DNA from: Flavobacteriales bacterium | Lineage (GTDB): Bacteria > Bacteroidota > Bacteroidia > Flavobacteriales_F > PHOS-HE28 | Length of the DNA: 64,000 nt | Assembly (NCBI GenBank): GCA_016721825.1 | Contig: JADKHI010000005.1 | Location: 62,001 to 126,000, forward strand | Reading direction: 5' to 3' | Shown here: positions 1-8,893 of the stretch, in pieces | How positions within the stretch are numbered: position 1 is the stretch's first letter | Layout: the number at the start of each line of letters is the position of its first letter | Notes under the pieces: model-generated | Told to the model about the DNA's origin: nothing | What the model saw: only the letters and a program-made list of their open reading frames with translations | Database searches by the model: none | Made by a program: the position numbers and the translations under genes

Positions 1-214
1 CGCAGGAGGTCGAAACGAACAAGGGTCCCAATCCGGTGGCCGAGGTGAAGACCTCGTCGTTGAAGGCCACGTCACCGGCCAGGAACCGCGCTTGTTCATC
101 CGTGGAAAGCCCATCCACCGGGCCGTCCAACAGCTGATCCTCAGCAGGGGCATCGGGCATCAGCTTGTGGCAACCGACAAGCACGAGCGACACGAGGAGG
201 AGAACGAGACGCAT
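1..214 (-). CDS. Di-heme oxidoreductase-family lipoprotein, N-terminal part (cut by window edge)
   Basis: The minus strand reads from an ATG at 214 to the window edge, giving 71 residues. A hydrophobic signal ends in a lipobox (LVGC) with Cys15, so the product should be an outer-membrane or periplasmic lipoprotein. The last visible residues contain the pattern F-x-x-G-x-x-x-F...GLGP-F...SC, which is the N-terminal signature of the di-heme oxidoreductase (DUF1111, cytochrome-c-peroxidase-like) family just before its first CxxCH; the heme motif itself would lie beyond base 1. A TACATTTG promoter box at 233-240 supports this start. It diverges from mntR. The family call rests on a short stretch. 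Confidence 0.7.
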   Translation of the reverse strand, partial: MRLVLLLVSLVLVGCHKLMPDAPAEDQLLDGPVDGLSTDEQARFLAGDVAFNDEVFTSATGLGPLFVSTSC

Positions 215-232
215 GGAGATCTGAACTGAGGG

Positions 233-240
233 CAAATGTA
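233..240 (-). promoter_or_regulatory. -7 promoter box for the di-heme lipoprotein
   Basis: The minus strand reads TACATTTG, a perfect match to the Bacteroidota -7 consensus TAnnTTTG, 18 bases before the ATG at 214. Confidence 0.6.
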
Positions 241-248
241 AATTATTT

Positions 249-262
249 TTAGTCAAGCCTAA
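249..262. promoter_or_regulatory. Candidate MntR (DtxR-type) operator
   Basis: TTAGTCAAGCCTAA is an imperfect palindrome of the form TTAGnCnnGnCTAA, the core expected for DtxR/MntR-family regulators. It sits between the divergent -7 boxes at 233-240 and 271-278, directly before mntR itself, so autoregulation and control of both transcripts are plausible. Binding is inferred. Confidence 0.5.
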
Positions 263-270
263 TTTTCACC

Positions 271-278
271 CATCTTTG
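271..278 (+). promoter_or_regulatory. -7 promoter box for mntR-mntH
   Basis: CATCTTTG matches TAnnTTTG at five of six fixed positions and ends 7 bases before the mntR ATG, so the mRNA leader would be nearly absent. Confidence 0.5.
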
Positions 279-285
279 CGGCGCG

Positions 286-951
286 ATGACCACCTCACTC
301 ACCCGCAGCGAAGAGGACCACATCAAGGCCATCCATGGCCTGCAACAGGCCGGCACCAGCGCCTTCACGAAGGACATTGCGGACCGCCTGCACACCAAGG
401 CCAGCAGCGTGACCGACATGCTGAAGAAGCTGGCTGAGAAAGGCTTGGTGAAGCATGCACCCTACTACGGCGCTACGCTGACCACCAAAGGCCGCAGGCA
501 GGCCCTGATGCTGGTGCGCAAGCATCGTCTGTGGGAGACCTTCCTGGTGCAGCGGCTGGGCTTCGGCTGGGACGAGGTGCACGAGGTGGCTGAACAACTC
601 GAACACGTGGGCAGTGAAAAGCTCGTGGAGCGGCTGGACGAATACCTCGGGCGCCCCGCCTTCGACCCGCACGGCGACCCCATCCCCGACGCACAAGGGC
701 GTTTCCCCGAACGGGTCACCCTGCCGTTGGTGGACTGCGCAGTGGGCGAGCGCATCCGGCTGGTGGCCGTGAAGGACCCGAGCGACAGCCTGCTGCACTT
801 GCTCAATGAAAAGGGCATCGGCATCGGCTTGGAAGCGGAGGTGCGCGCGAGGCAGGATTTCGATGGCAGCGTGGAACTACGCACCAAGCAAGGGCCGGTG
901 CACGTGGTGAGCGGACGTGTGGCCGAACACCTTCTGATGGAACGGCGATGA
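286..951 (+). CDS. mntR: DtxR/MntR-family metal-dependent transcriptional regulator
   Basis: The 221-residue product has the three-part layout of the long DtxR family. An N-terminal winged helix (about 1-65, with the SSVTDMLKKL recognition region) is followed by a metal-binding dimerisation region (about 66-140) rich in His, Glu and Asp, and then a FeoA/SH3-like tail (about 145-218). It presumably senses Mn(II) or Fe(II) and represses metal uptake. Its stop overlaps the start of the Nramp transporter gene (ATGA), so the two are one translationally coupled operon, which favours an Mn role. A palindrome of DtxR type lies at 249-262 in its own promoter. MntR rather than an iron regulator is inferred from the partner gene. 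Confidence 0.88.
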   Translation: MTTSLTRSEEDHIKAIHGLQQAGTSAFTKDIADRLHTKASSVTDMLKKLAEKGLVKHAPYYGATLTTKGRRQALMLVRKHRLWETFLVQRLGFGWDEVHEVAEQLEHVGSEKLVERLDEYLGRPAFDPHGDPIPDAQGRFPERVTLPLVDCAVGERIRLVAVKDPSDSLLHLLNEKGIGIGLEAEVRARQDFDGSVELRTKQGPVHVVSGRVAEHLLMERR

Positions 952-2828
952 AGGAAGGCAAGGACCGTTCGCTCAGCGAAGTGCACAGCAGCGTGAGCAT
1001 CCCGCAAGGGCGCGGCACCTGGCGACGCCTGTTCGCCTTCCTGGGCCCTGCGTACCTGGTGAGCGTGGGCTACATGGATCCCGGCAACTGGGCCACTGAC
1101 ATTGCGGGCGGCAGTGCGTTCGGCTACCAGCTGATCTGGGTGTTGCTGATGAGCAACCTGATGGCCCTGCTGCTGCAAAGCCTCAGTGCACGACTGGGCA
1201 TTGTACGCGGGCTGGACCTGGCGCAAGCCTCACGCCACACCTACCCTCCCATCGTCAACATTCCGTTGTATGTGCTTGCGGAGATCGCCATTGCGGCCTG
1301 TGACCTGGCGGAAGTGATCGGCATGGCCATCGGCCTCAACCTGCTCTTCGAACTGCCCTTGCTCTACGGCGTGCTCATCACCTCCTTGGACACATTGCTC
1401 ATCCTCTTCCTGATGCACCGTGGCATGCGCGTCATGGAGGTCTTCATCATCTCCATGGTCTCGCTGATCGGCCTGTCGTTCCTCATGGAGATGTTCATCG
1501 TTCAACCAGAGGCCACGTCGATCCTCAAGGGCCTTATTCCCTCAGCTCTTTCGGACAATGCCCTGTACATCGCCATCGGCATCATCGGCGCCACGGTGAT
1601 GCCGCACAACCTCTACCTGCACAGCTCCCTGGTTCAGACCCGCCGGTTCGAGCGCAGCTCCGAGGGCAAGCGCGAAGCCGTTCGTTTCAACTTCATCGAT
1701 ACCGCAGTGGCGCTGAACGTCGCCTTCCTGGTGAACGCGGCCATTCTCATTCTGGCAGCTGCCGCCTTCCACACGCACGGGCACTTCGAAGTGGCGGAGA
1801 TCGACCAGGCGCATGTGCTGCTCGGCGACCTGTTCGGAACGCTCGCCCCCGCGCTCTTCGCCATCGCACTGATCGGCTCCGGGCAGAGCTCAACCATCAC
1901 CGGCACCTTGGCCGGGCAGATCGTGATGGAAGGCTACCTGGACCTGCGTATCCGGCCCTGGCTGCGGCGCCTGCTCACCCGCCTCATCGCCATCGTGCCG
2001 GCCGTGGCGTGCATCCTGTACTTCGGCGAGGATTCGCTGGGCGAGCTGCTCGTATTGAGCCAGGTGGTGCTCAGCCTGCAGCTGGGCTTCGCGGTGATCC
2101 CCCTGATCCACTTCTGCTCCGACCGCAAGCAGATGGGCGAGTTCACGATCAAGCTGTGGGTGCAGGTGCTGGCCTGGCTTACGGCGCTCATCATCGTGGT
2201 CCTCAACGCACGGTTGGTGATCCAGGAGATCGGTTCGTGGATCGGCATGGGCGGCGCTACCGCGTTCTGGGTGAAGGCGCTGGTGGTACCCATTGTCTGC
2301 GGAGCCTTCGCCTTGTTGCTCTACATCGCCATCAAGCCCTTCATCAACCGCTCGCGCCCAGCGCGCACGCACTTGGATGCAACGGCGCCCAGCCTGCTGC
2401 TGGCGGACCCCGGCCGTCCGCGCCGCATCTGCATCACGGTGGATTTCAGTGCGCACGATCAACGCACGGTGGCCGCAGCCTTGGGCCAGGGCGGCAAGGA
2501 GGCCACCTACGTGCTCATCCACATCACCGAATCGGCCGTGGCGCGCTACATCGGCCCCCAAGCGGACGACCGCGAGGCCATTGACGACGCCGCAAACCTG
2601 CAGCATTACCTGGACCAGCTTATCTCAGGCGGCTACAGTGCTACAGCGCGCACTGGCGCAGGCGAAGTGATCGGCAGCATCGTGGCCCTTGTCGAAGAGG
2701 AGCAGGCTGACCTGCTCGTGATGGGTGCGCACGGTCACCGTGGCATCAAGGACCTGCTGCTCGGTTCCACGCTGGATGCGGTGCGGCACCGGGTGAAGGT
2801 GCCCGTGCTGATCGTTTCGGCGGGGTGA
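948..2828 (+). CDS. mntH: Nramp-family Mn/divalent-metal transporter fused to a UspA domain
   Basis: The 626-residue inner-membrane protein has an Nramp core of about 11 segments (roughly residues 28-465). The TM1 motif DPGN (44-47) and the TM6 motif with Ala215 and Met218-Pro-His supply the known metal ligands (Asp, Asn, Ala, Met); the Met favours Mn/Fe over Mg/Ca. Residues about 488-626 form a cytoplasmic universal-stress-protein domain that keeps the nucleotide-binding pattern G-x2-G-x-RG...GS. Ordinary bacterial MntH is about 410-440 residues, so the tail is an added domain, possibly an ATP-sensing regulator of transport (inference). It is coupled to mntR by a 4-base overlap. Confidence 0.93.
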   Translation: MKEGKDRSLSEVHSSVSIPQGRGTWRRLFAFLGPAYLVSVGYMDPGNWATDIAGGSAFGYQLIWVLLMSNLMALLLQSLSARLGIVRGLDLAQASRHTYPPIVNIPLYVLAEIAIAACDLAEVIGMAIGLNLLFELPLLYGVLITSLDTLLILFLMHRGMRVMEVFIISMVSLIGLSFLMEMFIVQPEATSILKGLIPSALSDNALYIAIGIIGATVMPHNLYLHSSLVQTRRFERSSEGKREAVRFNFIDTAVALNVAFLVNAAILILAAAAFHTHGHFEVAEIDQAHVLLGDLFGTLAPALFAIALIGSGQSSTITGTLAGQIVMEGYLDLRIRPWLRRLLTRLIAIVPAVACILYFGEDSLGELLVLSQVVLSLQLGFAVIPLIHFCSDRKQMGEFTIKLWVQVLAWLTALIIVVLNARLVIQEIGSWIGMGGATAFWVKALVVPIVCGAFALLLYIAIKPFINRSRPARTHLDATAPSLLLADPGRPRRICITVDFSAHDQRTVAAALGQGGKEATYVLIHITESAVARYIGPQADDREAIDDAANLQHYLDQLISGGYSATARTGAGEVIGSIVALVEEEQADLLVMGAHGHRGIKDLLLGSTLDAVRHRVKVPVLIVSAG

Positions 2829-2906
2829 TCCCCCAAACGCGTCGGTCCCTCGGGCACCAGCCCGGCCACCACGAGTTGCTCCACGATCGCGCATCTTGCA
2901 TGCGCG

Positions 2907-4244
2907 ATGCTCTATCCTTTCATCAAGGCTTTGGTGCGGATCACCACCTCCGTCTTCTTCAAGCGGATCGTGGTGAGCGGTGAGCGGAACCTACCGGCGG
3001 CGGGCCCGCTGATCATTGTGTCCAACCATCCGAACACCTTGATGGACCCCTTGCTGGTGGCCTCCTTGGCGGAGCAGCGCATCGGCTTCGTGGCCAACGC
3101 CGGGCTGTTCACCAACCGCCTGCTGCGCCCCTTCCTGCGCTACTTCCACGCCATTCCCATTTTCAGAAAGAAGGATGTTGCCCCCGGGGAGAAGCGGGAC
3201 AATGCAGAAGCCTTCTCGAAGTGCCACGAGTACCTGGCCACCGGTGGCACCTTCCTCATCTTCCCCGAAGGCAGCAGCCTGTACGAGCTCAACCTGCGCG
3301 AGATCAAGACCGGCACCGCGCGTATCGCGCTCAGCTATGAAGCATCCAAGGGCTTCGCGGGTGGGCTACGGATCCTGCCTGTGGCGCTGGACTATTCGGA
3401 TGCGATCCAGTTCCGCAGCATGGTCGCCATCACTGTGGAACCGCAGCTCGAAGTGGCTGCCTACAAGGCGACGTTCCTGCGCGACGAGGAAGAAGCGGTG
3501 GACCTGCTGACCGCGGACATCCGCCGCGCGCTGGCGAAGAACGTGCCGTGGACCACCGGCAAGGAACAGGAGGATCTGCTGATCAAGGCCCATGCCTTCT
3601 ACACGGCTTACGCGGCGCCGGACGCCGATCTGCACGCCGACCCGAGGCGTTCGCTGGAGCTAAGGAAGCAGCTGGCCGAGGCCCTGCACCACATCCGCGG
3701 AACGCGGCCGGATCTCTACGGCGAGACAGCGGCGAAACTGCTTTCCTTCTTCAACACCTTGGACACCGACCACCTGACGCCGGGGTTCTACGCCGAGCCC
3801 TTCCTTCGAAAGAACAAGGCCCTTGTCTGTGCGGGCTACCTGCTTGAGTTCGTGCTCCTACTACCCGTGTACCTCTTCGGCCTGATCACGAACTACGTAC
3901 CCTACATCCTGCCATCGCTCGTGTTCAATGCGTTGCGGGCGGAACTGGAGTACAAGGCGCCGGTGCAGATGGTGGTGGGGCTCGTCACCTTCCCGCTGTT
4001 CTATGCGCTGGAGCTGTGGGTGTTCGGGCATTGGATCGGGACCTGGGGCCTGATGGTCCTTCTCTTCCTGATTCCCCTCACCGGCTATATCACCCTGTTC
4101 TATTGGACAGAGATGCAGCGCTTCGCGCGCGTGATCCGCTTTCTCTTCCTGGTGAAGGACGAACGCAAGAAGGCCATGCTGCGCGAGCGGGACCTGATCC
4201 TGACGCACATGCTGGACGCCCGACGCAGCCTGAGCGGGAGCTGA
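2907..4244 (+). CDS. PlsC-like glycerolipid acyltransferase with C-terminal membrane segments
   Basis: The 445-residue product begins with an LPLAT/PlsC acyltransferase fold. The H-x4-D catalytic motif is at His41-Asp47 (SNHPNTLMD) and the phosphate-binding FPEG motif at about 119-122. The C-terminal third (about 305-410) has several hydrophobic segments, so the enzyme is anchored in the inner membrane. It probably acylates (lyso)phosphatidic acid or glycerol-3-phosphate in phospholipid synthesis; the exact acyl acceptor cannot be read from the sequence. It stands alone on the plus strand, 78 bases after mntH. The ATG at 2907 puts the acyltransferase motif at the usual distance from the N-terminus. 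Confidence 0.85.
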   Translation: MLYPFIKALVRITTSVFFKRIVVSGERNLPAAGPLIIVSNHPNTLMDPLLVASLAEQRIGFVANAGLFTNRLLRPFLRYFHAIPIFRKKDVAPGEKRDNAEAFSKCHEYLATGGTFLIFPEGSSLYELNLREIKTGTARIALSYEASKGFAGGLRILPVALDYSDAIQFRSMVAITVEPQLEVAAYKATFLRDEEEAVDLLTADIRRALAKNVPWTTGKEQEDLLIKAHAFYTAYAAPDADLHADPRRSLELRKQLAEALHHIRGTRPDLYGETAAKLLSFFNTLDTDHLTPGFYAEPFLRKNKALVCAGYLLEFVLLLPVYLFGLITNYVPYILPSLVFNALRAELEYKAPVQMVVGLVTFPLFYALELWVFGHWIGTWGLMVLLFLIPLTGYITLFYWTEMQRFARVIRFLFLVKDERKKAMLRERDLILTHMLDARRSLSGS

Positions 4245-4295
4245 ACGATGCGCACGGTTGTTCCTGTGAACGACCGGCGCGATGGCCGCAGCCCG

Positions 4296-4303
4296 TAGTT
4301 TCG
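4296..4303 (+). promoter_or_regulatory. -7 promoter box for smpB
   Basis: TAGTTTCG fits the TAnnTTCG variant seen repeatedly in this window and ends 21 bases before the smpB ATG. Confidence 0.45.
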
Positions 4304-4324
4304 CGCTCCGCCCGCAGCGAACCG

Positions 4325-4771
4325 ATGGCCGCCCCCACCCAAGAGATCAAGAACCGCAAGGCTTCGTTCGAGTACCATCTGCTCGATACGTTCACCTGTG
4401 GCATTCAGCTCATGGGTTCGGAGATCAAGAGCATCCGCGCGGGCAAGGCCAGCATCAACGAGGCGTTCTGTGCCTTTGAGAAGGACGACCTGGTGGTGCG
4501 GAACATGACCATTGAAGCGTACGCCAACGCCAAGCACTACGCCCACGAGCCCAAGCGCGACCGCCGGTTGTTGCTGCACCGCACCGAGCTCAACAAGCTG
4601 CAGCGCAAGCTGAAGGACACAGGCATCACCGTGATCCCCGTGCGCCTGTTCATCGACACCAATGGCCGTGCGAAACTGGACATCGCGCTGGCCAAGGGCA
4701 AGAAGCTGTACGACAAGCGTGAGAGCATGAAGAGCCGCGACGTGCAACGGGACATGGACCGTGAAAGCTGA
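4325..4771 (+). CDS. smpB: SsrA-binding protein SmpB (trans-translation)
   Basis: The 148-residue product has the SmpB oligonucleotide-binding barrel with the hallmark start NRKASFEYHLLDTFTCGIQLMGSEIKSIR and a basic C-terminal tail (KLYDKRESMKSRDVQRDMDR region) that enters the ribosomal A site in place of mRNA. SmpB delivers tmRNA to stalled ribosomes. A longer in-frame reading starts at 4016, but it overlaps the acyltransferase and has no family support; the ATG at 4325 gives the normal SmpB length. The gene's end overlaps the next start by 11 bases. No tmRNA gene was seen in the window. Confidence 0.96.
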   Translation: MAAPTQEIKNRKASFEYHLLDTFTCGIQLMGSEIKSIRAGKASINEAFCAFEKDDLVVRNMTIEAYANAKHYAHEPKRDRRLLLHRTELNKLQRKLKDTGITVIPVRLFIDTNGRAKLDIALAKGKKLYDKRESMKSRDVQRDMDRES

Positions 4772-6713
4772 GCCCAGCACCGCACGCTGGATCCCCGGCA
4801 CACCCGCCGAACGCCTGCTCCTGGCCCTGCTGCTGCTGCTCGCGCTCATCCTCCGCGCCTGGGACCTGCCCCATCTGCCCTACGTCCACGACGAGCTGAG
4901 CGCGCTGATCCGACTGTACCCGACCCTTAGTGAAACGCTGGCGAAAGGCGTTGTGGGTGTTGACACCCATCCGCCCGGCGTGCAGGTGTTCCTGTGGGCT
5001 TGGACGTCGATCGGCGACCAGAGCGAAGCGTGGGTGAAGGCCCCCTTCATCGGCGCTTCCCTGCTGGCACTGGTGTTCCTGTACCGCATGGCCGTGCGGC
5101 TTACGGACACCTCGGTGGCGCTGATCATGATCGCCGTATTGGCCACCCTCCAATACACCGTGCTGTACGGTCAATTGGCCCGCCCCTACGCCTTCGGGCT
5201 GCTCACGACCGCGTGCATGGCCGACAGCCTCTTGCGTTACCGCGACGGGGGAAGCCGCCTTGCGTTGATCGCTTTCTCGCTGGCAGCGGCGGCTAGCGGT
5301 TACGTGCATCACCTCGCCTTGTTGCAAGCCCTGCTCATCGGCATCGCTGTTCTCTGGCTGGTGGCTCCAGCGCAGCGCAAAGCCTACCTCCTGGCAAGCA
5401 TGGGCGCCGTAGCGCTCTACCTGCCCAACGTGTTCCTCTTGTTGAAGCAGTTCGCCTGGAAGGGGTTGGACGAATGGCTGGCGAAGCCTTCGCTGGGCTG
5501 GTTCGTTACCCATGCCCGCTTCATTACGCATTGGTCATGGGCATTCGGGCTGCTGCTGGGGGCCTTGGTGGTCTGGGCACTGGTGCGAGGCTTCCGCAAC
5601 AAGACCTTCTCAAAAGAACTGCTGGTGCTCGCGGTGTGCTGGGGCCTGCTCCCCTACCTGATCACCTACGCGTACTCGGTGTGGCGCGCCCCGGTGCTTC
5701 AACATTCCGTGGTGCTCTTCGCCTTCCCGTACGTGCTGTTGCTTCTGCTGTCAGGGCTTCGCGGCTTGGCCTTCCCCCGCACCGCAACGCTCGCCGGCTT
5801 GGTGGTGCTGGTCTCCGTGTCCACGCTCATCGGTGTCCGCAAGCACTTCGCTGTGGCCTACCACAGCCGGTACGAGGCCATCACCAAAGGCATCCTTCAA
5901 GCGAACAGGGACGGCATCCCCGCGCTATCCGACGCGCCGGAACATGTGCTGCGCTTCTACTTCGATCGCTGGGGAACGACCAACGAACTACGCAAGCATT
6001 GCGACCTCACCGGCCTCGATGCCGCGCAAGTGGCGGCGGTGCTCGACAGCTTGAAAGCGGAGCGCGCCTTCTTGGGCATTACCCTGCAAGCCCCGATCGA
6101 TCGGCTGGCGCAGGTGCAGCAGCGCTTCCCCTTCCTGTTGGAGCGGCACGACATGGCCGAGGGGCAGACCTTCGTCCTGGGCGCACGCCCCGCGCAAGGC
6201 AGCCTCAACGACATCACCTTCAGTTCCATCCTGGGCCCGCAAGCTGTGGAAGGATCCGGCTGGACTGTGGACGCGAGCATCCCGTTGGTGCAGGACACTA
6301 CGGGCCCGGCCTACGCGCGGGTGCGGCGCTGGGACCTGGGCGGTCGCGAGTTCGGCATTGAACGGAGCGGCTCGTTGGACAGCCTCGCACCTGTTGGTAC
6401 CGAAGTGCTGGAGGCGCACGTGGAACTGGACGGCCCCACCGCAACCAGCGTGGTGATGGTGCTGGAGGTGAAGCGCGGGGACGGGACCCTGCTCTACAGC
6501 ACCAGCCCGATCACAGCTGCGAACGCACGCATCGCCACGCTCTCGCTGGCGGAGATCTCCGGCTCCCGTTCGAGCTTGGTGGTGAAGACCTACCTCTGGA
6601 ACCCCGAGAAGGCCCAGTTGCGGGTGGCCTCGGTCGACTTGCGAGTGCGGACCGGGAACGCCGTGCAGTATGCCATGCTCGGGCCCGTTCGGGGGCCCTG
6701 GCTATATCCCTGA
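4761..6713 (+). CDS. GT-C fold (PMT/ArnT-like) membrane glycosyltransferase
   Basis: The 650-residue polytopic protein starts at a GTG inside the smpB end. About ten membrane segments fill residues 17-350. The first periplasmic loop carries an acidic HDELS motif (Asp44-Glu45), and a THPPG motif follows at about 70-75. Both are typical of GT-C enzymes that transfer sugars from polyprenyl-phosphate donors outside the inner membrane. Residues 355-650 form a soluble, beta-rich periplasmic region with no recognised family. The acceptor (lipid A, glycan or protein) is unknown. It is followed by a strong hairpin at 6719-6743. Confidence 0.78.
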   Translation: MKAEPSTARWIPGTPAERLLLALLLLLALILRAWDLPHLPYVHDELSALIRLYPTLSETLAKGVVGVDTHPPGVQVFLWAWTSIGDQSEAWVKAPFIGASLLALVFLYRMAVRLTDTSVALIMIAVLATLQYTVLYGQLARPYAFGLLTTACMADSLLRYRDGGSRLALIAFSLAAAASGYVHHLALLQALLIGIAVLWLVAPAQRKAYLLASMGAVALYLPNVFLLLKQFAWKGLDEWLAKPSLGWFVTHARFITHWSWAFGLLLGALVVWALVRGFRNKTFSKELLVLAVCWGLLPYLITYAYSVWRAPVLQHSVVLFAFPYVLLLLLSGLRGLAFPRTATLAGLVVLVSVSTLIGVRKHFAVAYHSRYEAITKGILQANRDGIPALSDAPEHVLRFYFDRWGTTNELRKHCDLTGLDAAQVAAVLDSLKAERAFLGITLQAPIDRLAQVQQRFPFLLERHDMAEGQTFVLGARPAQGSLNDITFSSILGPQAVEGSGWTVDASIPLVQDTTGPAYARVRRWDLGGREFGIERSGSLDSLAPVGTEVLEAHVELDGPTATSVVMVLEVKRGDGTLLYSTSPITAANARIATLSLAEISGSRSSLVVKTYLWNPEKAQLRVASVDLRVRTGNAVQYAMLGPVRGPWLYP

Positions 6714-6718
6714 AACAA

Positions 6719-6743
6719 CAACGGCCGCACGAGGCGGCCGTTG
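6719..6743. terminator. Bidirectional hairpin terminator
   Basis: A perfect 10-bp stem (CAACGGCCGC / GCGGCCGTTG) with a 5-base loop lies between two convergent genes, the glycosyltransferase and the DUF3078 gene. There is no long T run, so it may act from both sides with help from Rho. Confidence 0.7.
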
Positions 6744-6762
6744 CATGCTTGCGAAGAAGAGG

Positions 6763-7752
6763 TCAGAGCTTCAGCGTGACACCCACGCCCAAGGTCTGCT
6801 TGAACTGTACGCCAGGACCCGGATCGGGCACCTTCGTGGTCACGCCGTTCACTGTTTCGTCCTTCAGGCGCGGCACATCAATGTCGTGATCATAGATCAG
6901 CATGGTGCTCAGCGTAGCGGCGAACCACTCATTCACTTTGAAGGTGAACAAGGTTTCCCAGTTCACGTCGATGTTCTGCGGGTTGCGCAGGTAGTTGCTG
7001 AACAGGTCACCGCGGGTCATGAAGGCGATGTTCTTGGCCAGGTCGGTCTTGTAGGTCAGGCGCAGGTATCCGCCCAGCTCCATCTCCGTGGTGTTGCCGT
7101 ACTTCACGCCGTACACGCGGAACTCCGGGTCGGTGTTGCCGTGCCACAGCGTCTGGTCCGTAACGATGGTCATCTTCATTGTGGCGGGGGAAATGAAGGC
7201 GGAGAAGTGGTCGTTGGGGCGGTAGTCGAAGCCCAGACCCATGATCAGGTAGGCCGGCGCGAAGGCGTTCGAAATGCGCGTACCCGTTGCATCGAAGCCT
7301 TCTGTGAACTGGGTGCGGAACTGGGCGAGCGCGGATGAGAACCACGGTCCTTTGATCTCGCGGCCCCACTTGCTGTTCAGTTCAATACGGTCATCGGTCT
7401 TGATGGGCGAACCGTCCGCGTAGCTCACGCCCTGTGCGGCCTGCAGCTGGCCGCCGAAGGCCAGGGAGAGCGAATTATCCCACACGTATTTGCCCTTGTG
7501 GCGGTTGGCGAAGCCACTGAACTGAGCGATGCCACCGATCGAATTGAAACCGCCCGCAGCCCAGTTCGTAAGGCTCACCTGGGTCAGGTTCACCTGGAAC
7601 AAAGCGCCCTTCGTCCAGATCTTACCAGTGGTATCGGCCGCCGAGAACGTCGTAAGCTCCTTCGCGGCAGCCTCGCGTTGCGCTTTATCCTCTTGCGCCA
7701 TTGCGGGAAGCAACGAGGTTGCGAGTAAGAATGTGGTAAAGATCTGTTTCAT
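6763..7752 (-). CDS. DUF3078 family secreted/outer-membrane protein
   Basis: The 329-residue product begins at MKQIFTTFLL with a Sec signal peptide ending in AMAQ. The mature part is rich in alternating aromatic and polar strands. It has the W-x2-GG-x-NS element near the N-terminus and an N-W-x-T-L-F pattern near the C-terminus, typical of the DUF3078 family found in Bacteroidota, and it ends in a beta-strand-like GVGVTLKL. It is probably an outer-membrane barrel or periplasmic protein of unknown role. An in-frame extension of 40 codons upstream lacks family support and would bury the signal peptide. Confidence 0.82.
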   Translation of the reverse strand: MKQIFTTFLLATSLLPAMAQEDKAQREAAAKELTTFSAADTTGKIWTKGALFQVNLTQVSLTNWAAGGFNSIGGIAQFSGFANRHKGKYVWDNSLSLAFGGQLQAAQGVSYADGSPIKTDDRIELNSKWGREIKGPWFSSALAQFRTQFTEGFDATGTRISNAFAPAYLIMGLGFDYRPNDHFSAFISPATMKMTIVTDQTLWHGNTDPEFRVYGVKYGNTTEMELGGYLRLTYKTDLAKNIAFMTRGDLFSNYLRNPQNIDVNWETLFTFKVNEWFAATLSTMLIYDHDIDVPRLKDETVNGVTTKVPDPGPGVQFKQTLGVGVTLKL

Positions 7753-8033
7753 GCCTGTCTCTTGTTTTTCGGTTGATCGACGAAGGTCGTGGTTGGTTTG
7801 GACTGTACGGTGTAGAAGGATCATTGCACCTCTTTCAATGAGGCCGGCAGTACGATCATTGCTGCAAGGCACGAACGATATCTTGTTTCGAGTGCAGAGT
7901 TCATGTTAGTTCTCGATCTGTTCGGGGTCAGCAAGACCTGCGGATCCAAAAGCACATCCGTTCTTCCATTCCCTGAGGACACAGAGTTCCGTATCCCCCT
8001 TGCATCGAACAGATGTTCATGGATCCGGCTGGA
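7753..8033. other. Intergenic region, no gene seen
   Basis: These 281 bases separate the mscS stop from the DUF3078 start, both on the minus strand, and should contain the DUF3078 promoter. No clear TAnnTTTG box, RNA gene or small reading frame with support was found. Confidence 0.4.
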
Positions 8034-8873
8034 TCATCCTTCTGCAGTAAGATCGTCCAAGACTTCGATGCGTTCGGTAATGAGCGCCCGCGTGGGGATC
8101 AGCACGAGGCGATCCGCTGTGCGGAGGGTGATGTTGATGCTGTCCACCTTCTCGACCACGCCTTCATCGTTGCCGATACGCACGCGCATGCCTGGTTGGA
8201 ACCGGTCCTTACCGTAATAACTGCTGAGGATGTTGGTGAGGATATCGCGGGCAGCAAACCCGTACGCGATGGCGAATGCGATCAATACGCCGCCGAAGAC
8301 AATAAGGATGTTGGACGTGATGAGCGTGGTATCCACACCGGCCACGTTGAGCGCGGTGATCGACATGAACAACATGATGACCGCAAAAAGCACTTTGGCG
8401 ATGGCCTTACCCCCACCAAGCCCTACCGATTCGGTCATCGTCGATACGGCAACCTTGACCTTTTCAGCACCCCAGAGCCCCCCGACGAAAATGGCCAACG
8501 CGGTCAACAAGGTGGGTAGGTACCCGAAAAAGGAATGGAACGCATTGGTGACTCCGGACAGGTGCATGATGTCCGCCGCTGCAACGATGAAGATGAAGAG
8601 CGTGAGCATGTACACCAAACCGCAGATGAACTTCGACACGGTCAACCCGCCGAGCTTGCCCAACACAGCGTTCAGGCCAGCTCGTTCGGCCATTGCATCG
8701 ACACCTGCTGTGCGCACCACCCGTGCAACGATGGCCCGCAGCAACTTGGCGACGAGCCAACCGATCAACAGGACGATAAGACCACTGAGAACGGCAGGCA
8801 AGGATGCCACAATGCCGCTCAAATAGGTTTGAAAGGCTTGCATCAAGCTGGCTTGGAGGAGAGAAAGGTCCAT
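8034..8873 (-). CDS. Small-conductance mechanosensitive ion channel (MscS family)
   Basis: The 279-residue protein has an N-terminal pair of extended hydrophobic helices (about 20-45 and 85-110), further segments at 118-140 and 158-200, and then the MscS beta domain (about 205-260; FAARDILTNILSSYYGKDRF followed by G-x-R-V-x-IG and ...VEKVDSINITLRTAD). It should open under membrane tension and release osmolytes. It is the last gene of a minus-strand set that begins with a cytochrome and an ECF sigma factor, spaced 20 bases from the small gene before it. That linkage suggests envelope or osmotic stress control (inference). Confidence 0.88.
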   Translation of the reverse strand: MDLSLLQASLMQAFQTYLSGIVASLPAVLSGLIVLLIGWLVAKLLRAIVARVVRTAGVDAMAERAGLNAVLGKLGGLTVSKFICGLVYMLTLFIFIVAAADIMHLSGVTNAFHSFFGYLPTLLTALAIFVGGLWGAEKVKVAVSTMTESVGLGGGKAIAKVLFAVIMLFMSITALNVAGVDTTLITSNILIVFGGVLIAFAIAYGFAARDILTNILSSYYGKDRFQPGMRVRIGNDEGVVEKVDSINITLRTADRLVLIPTRALITERIEVLDDLTAEG

Positions 8874-8893
8874 GGGAAGTTGGTTCGGGTTAC

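Noticed and set aside
4016..4324. Extension of smpB by 103 codons
   Set aside because: Overlaps the acyltransferase gene; SmpB family length and start are met at 4325.
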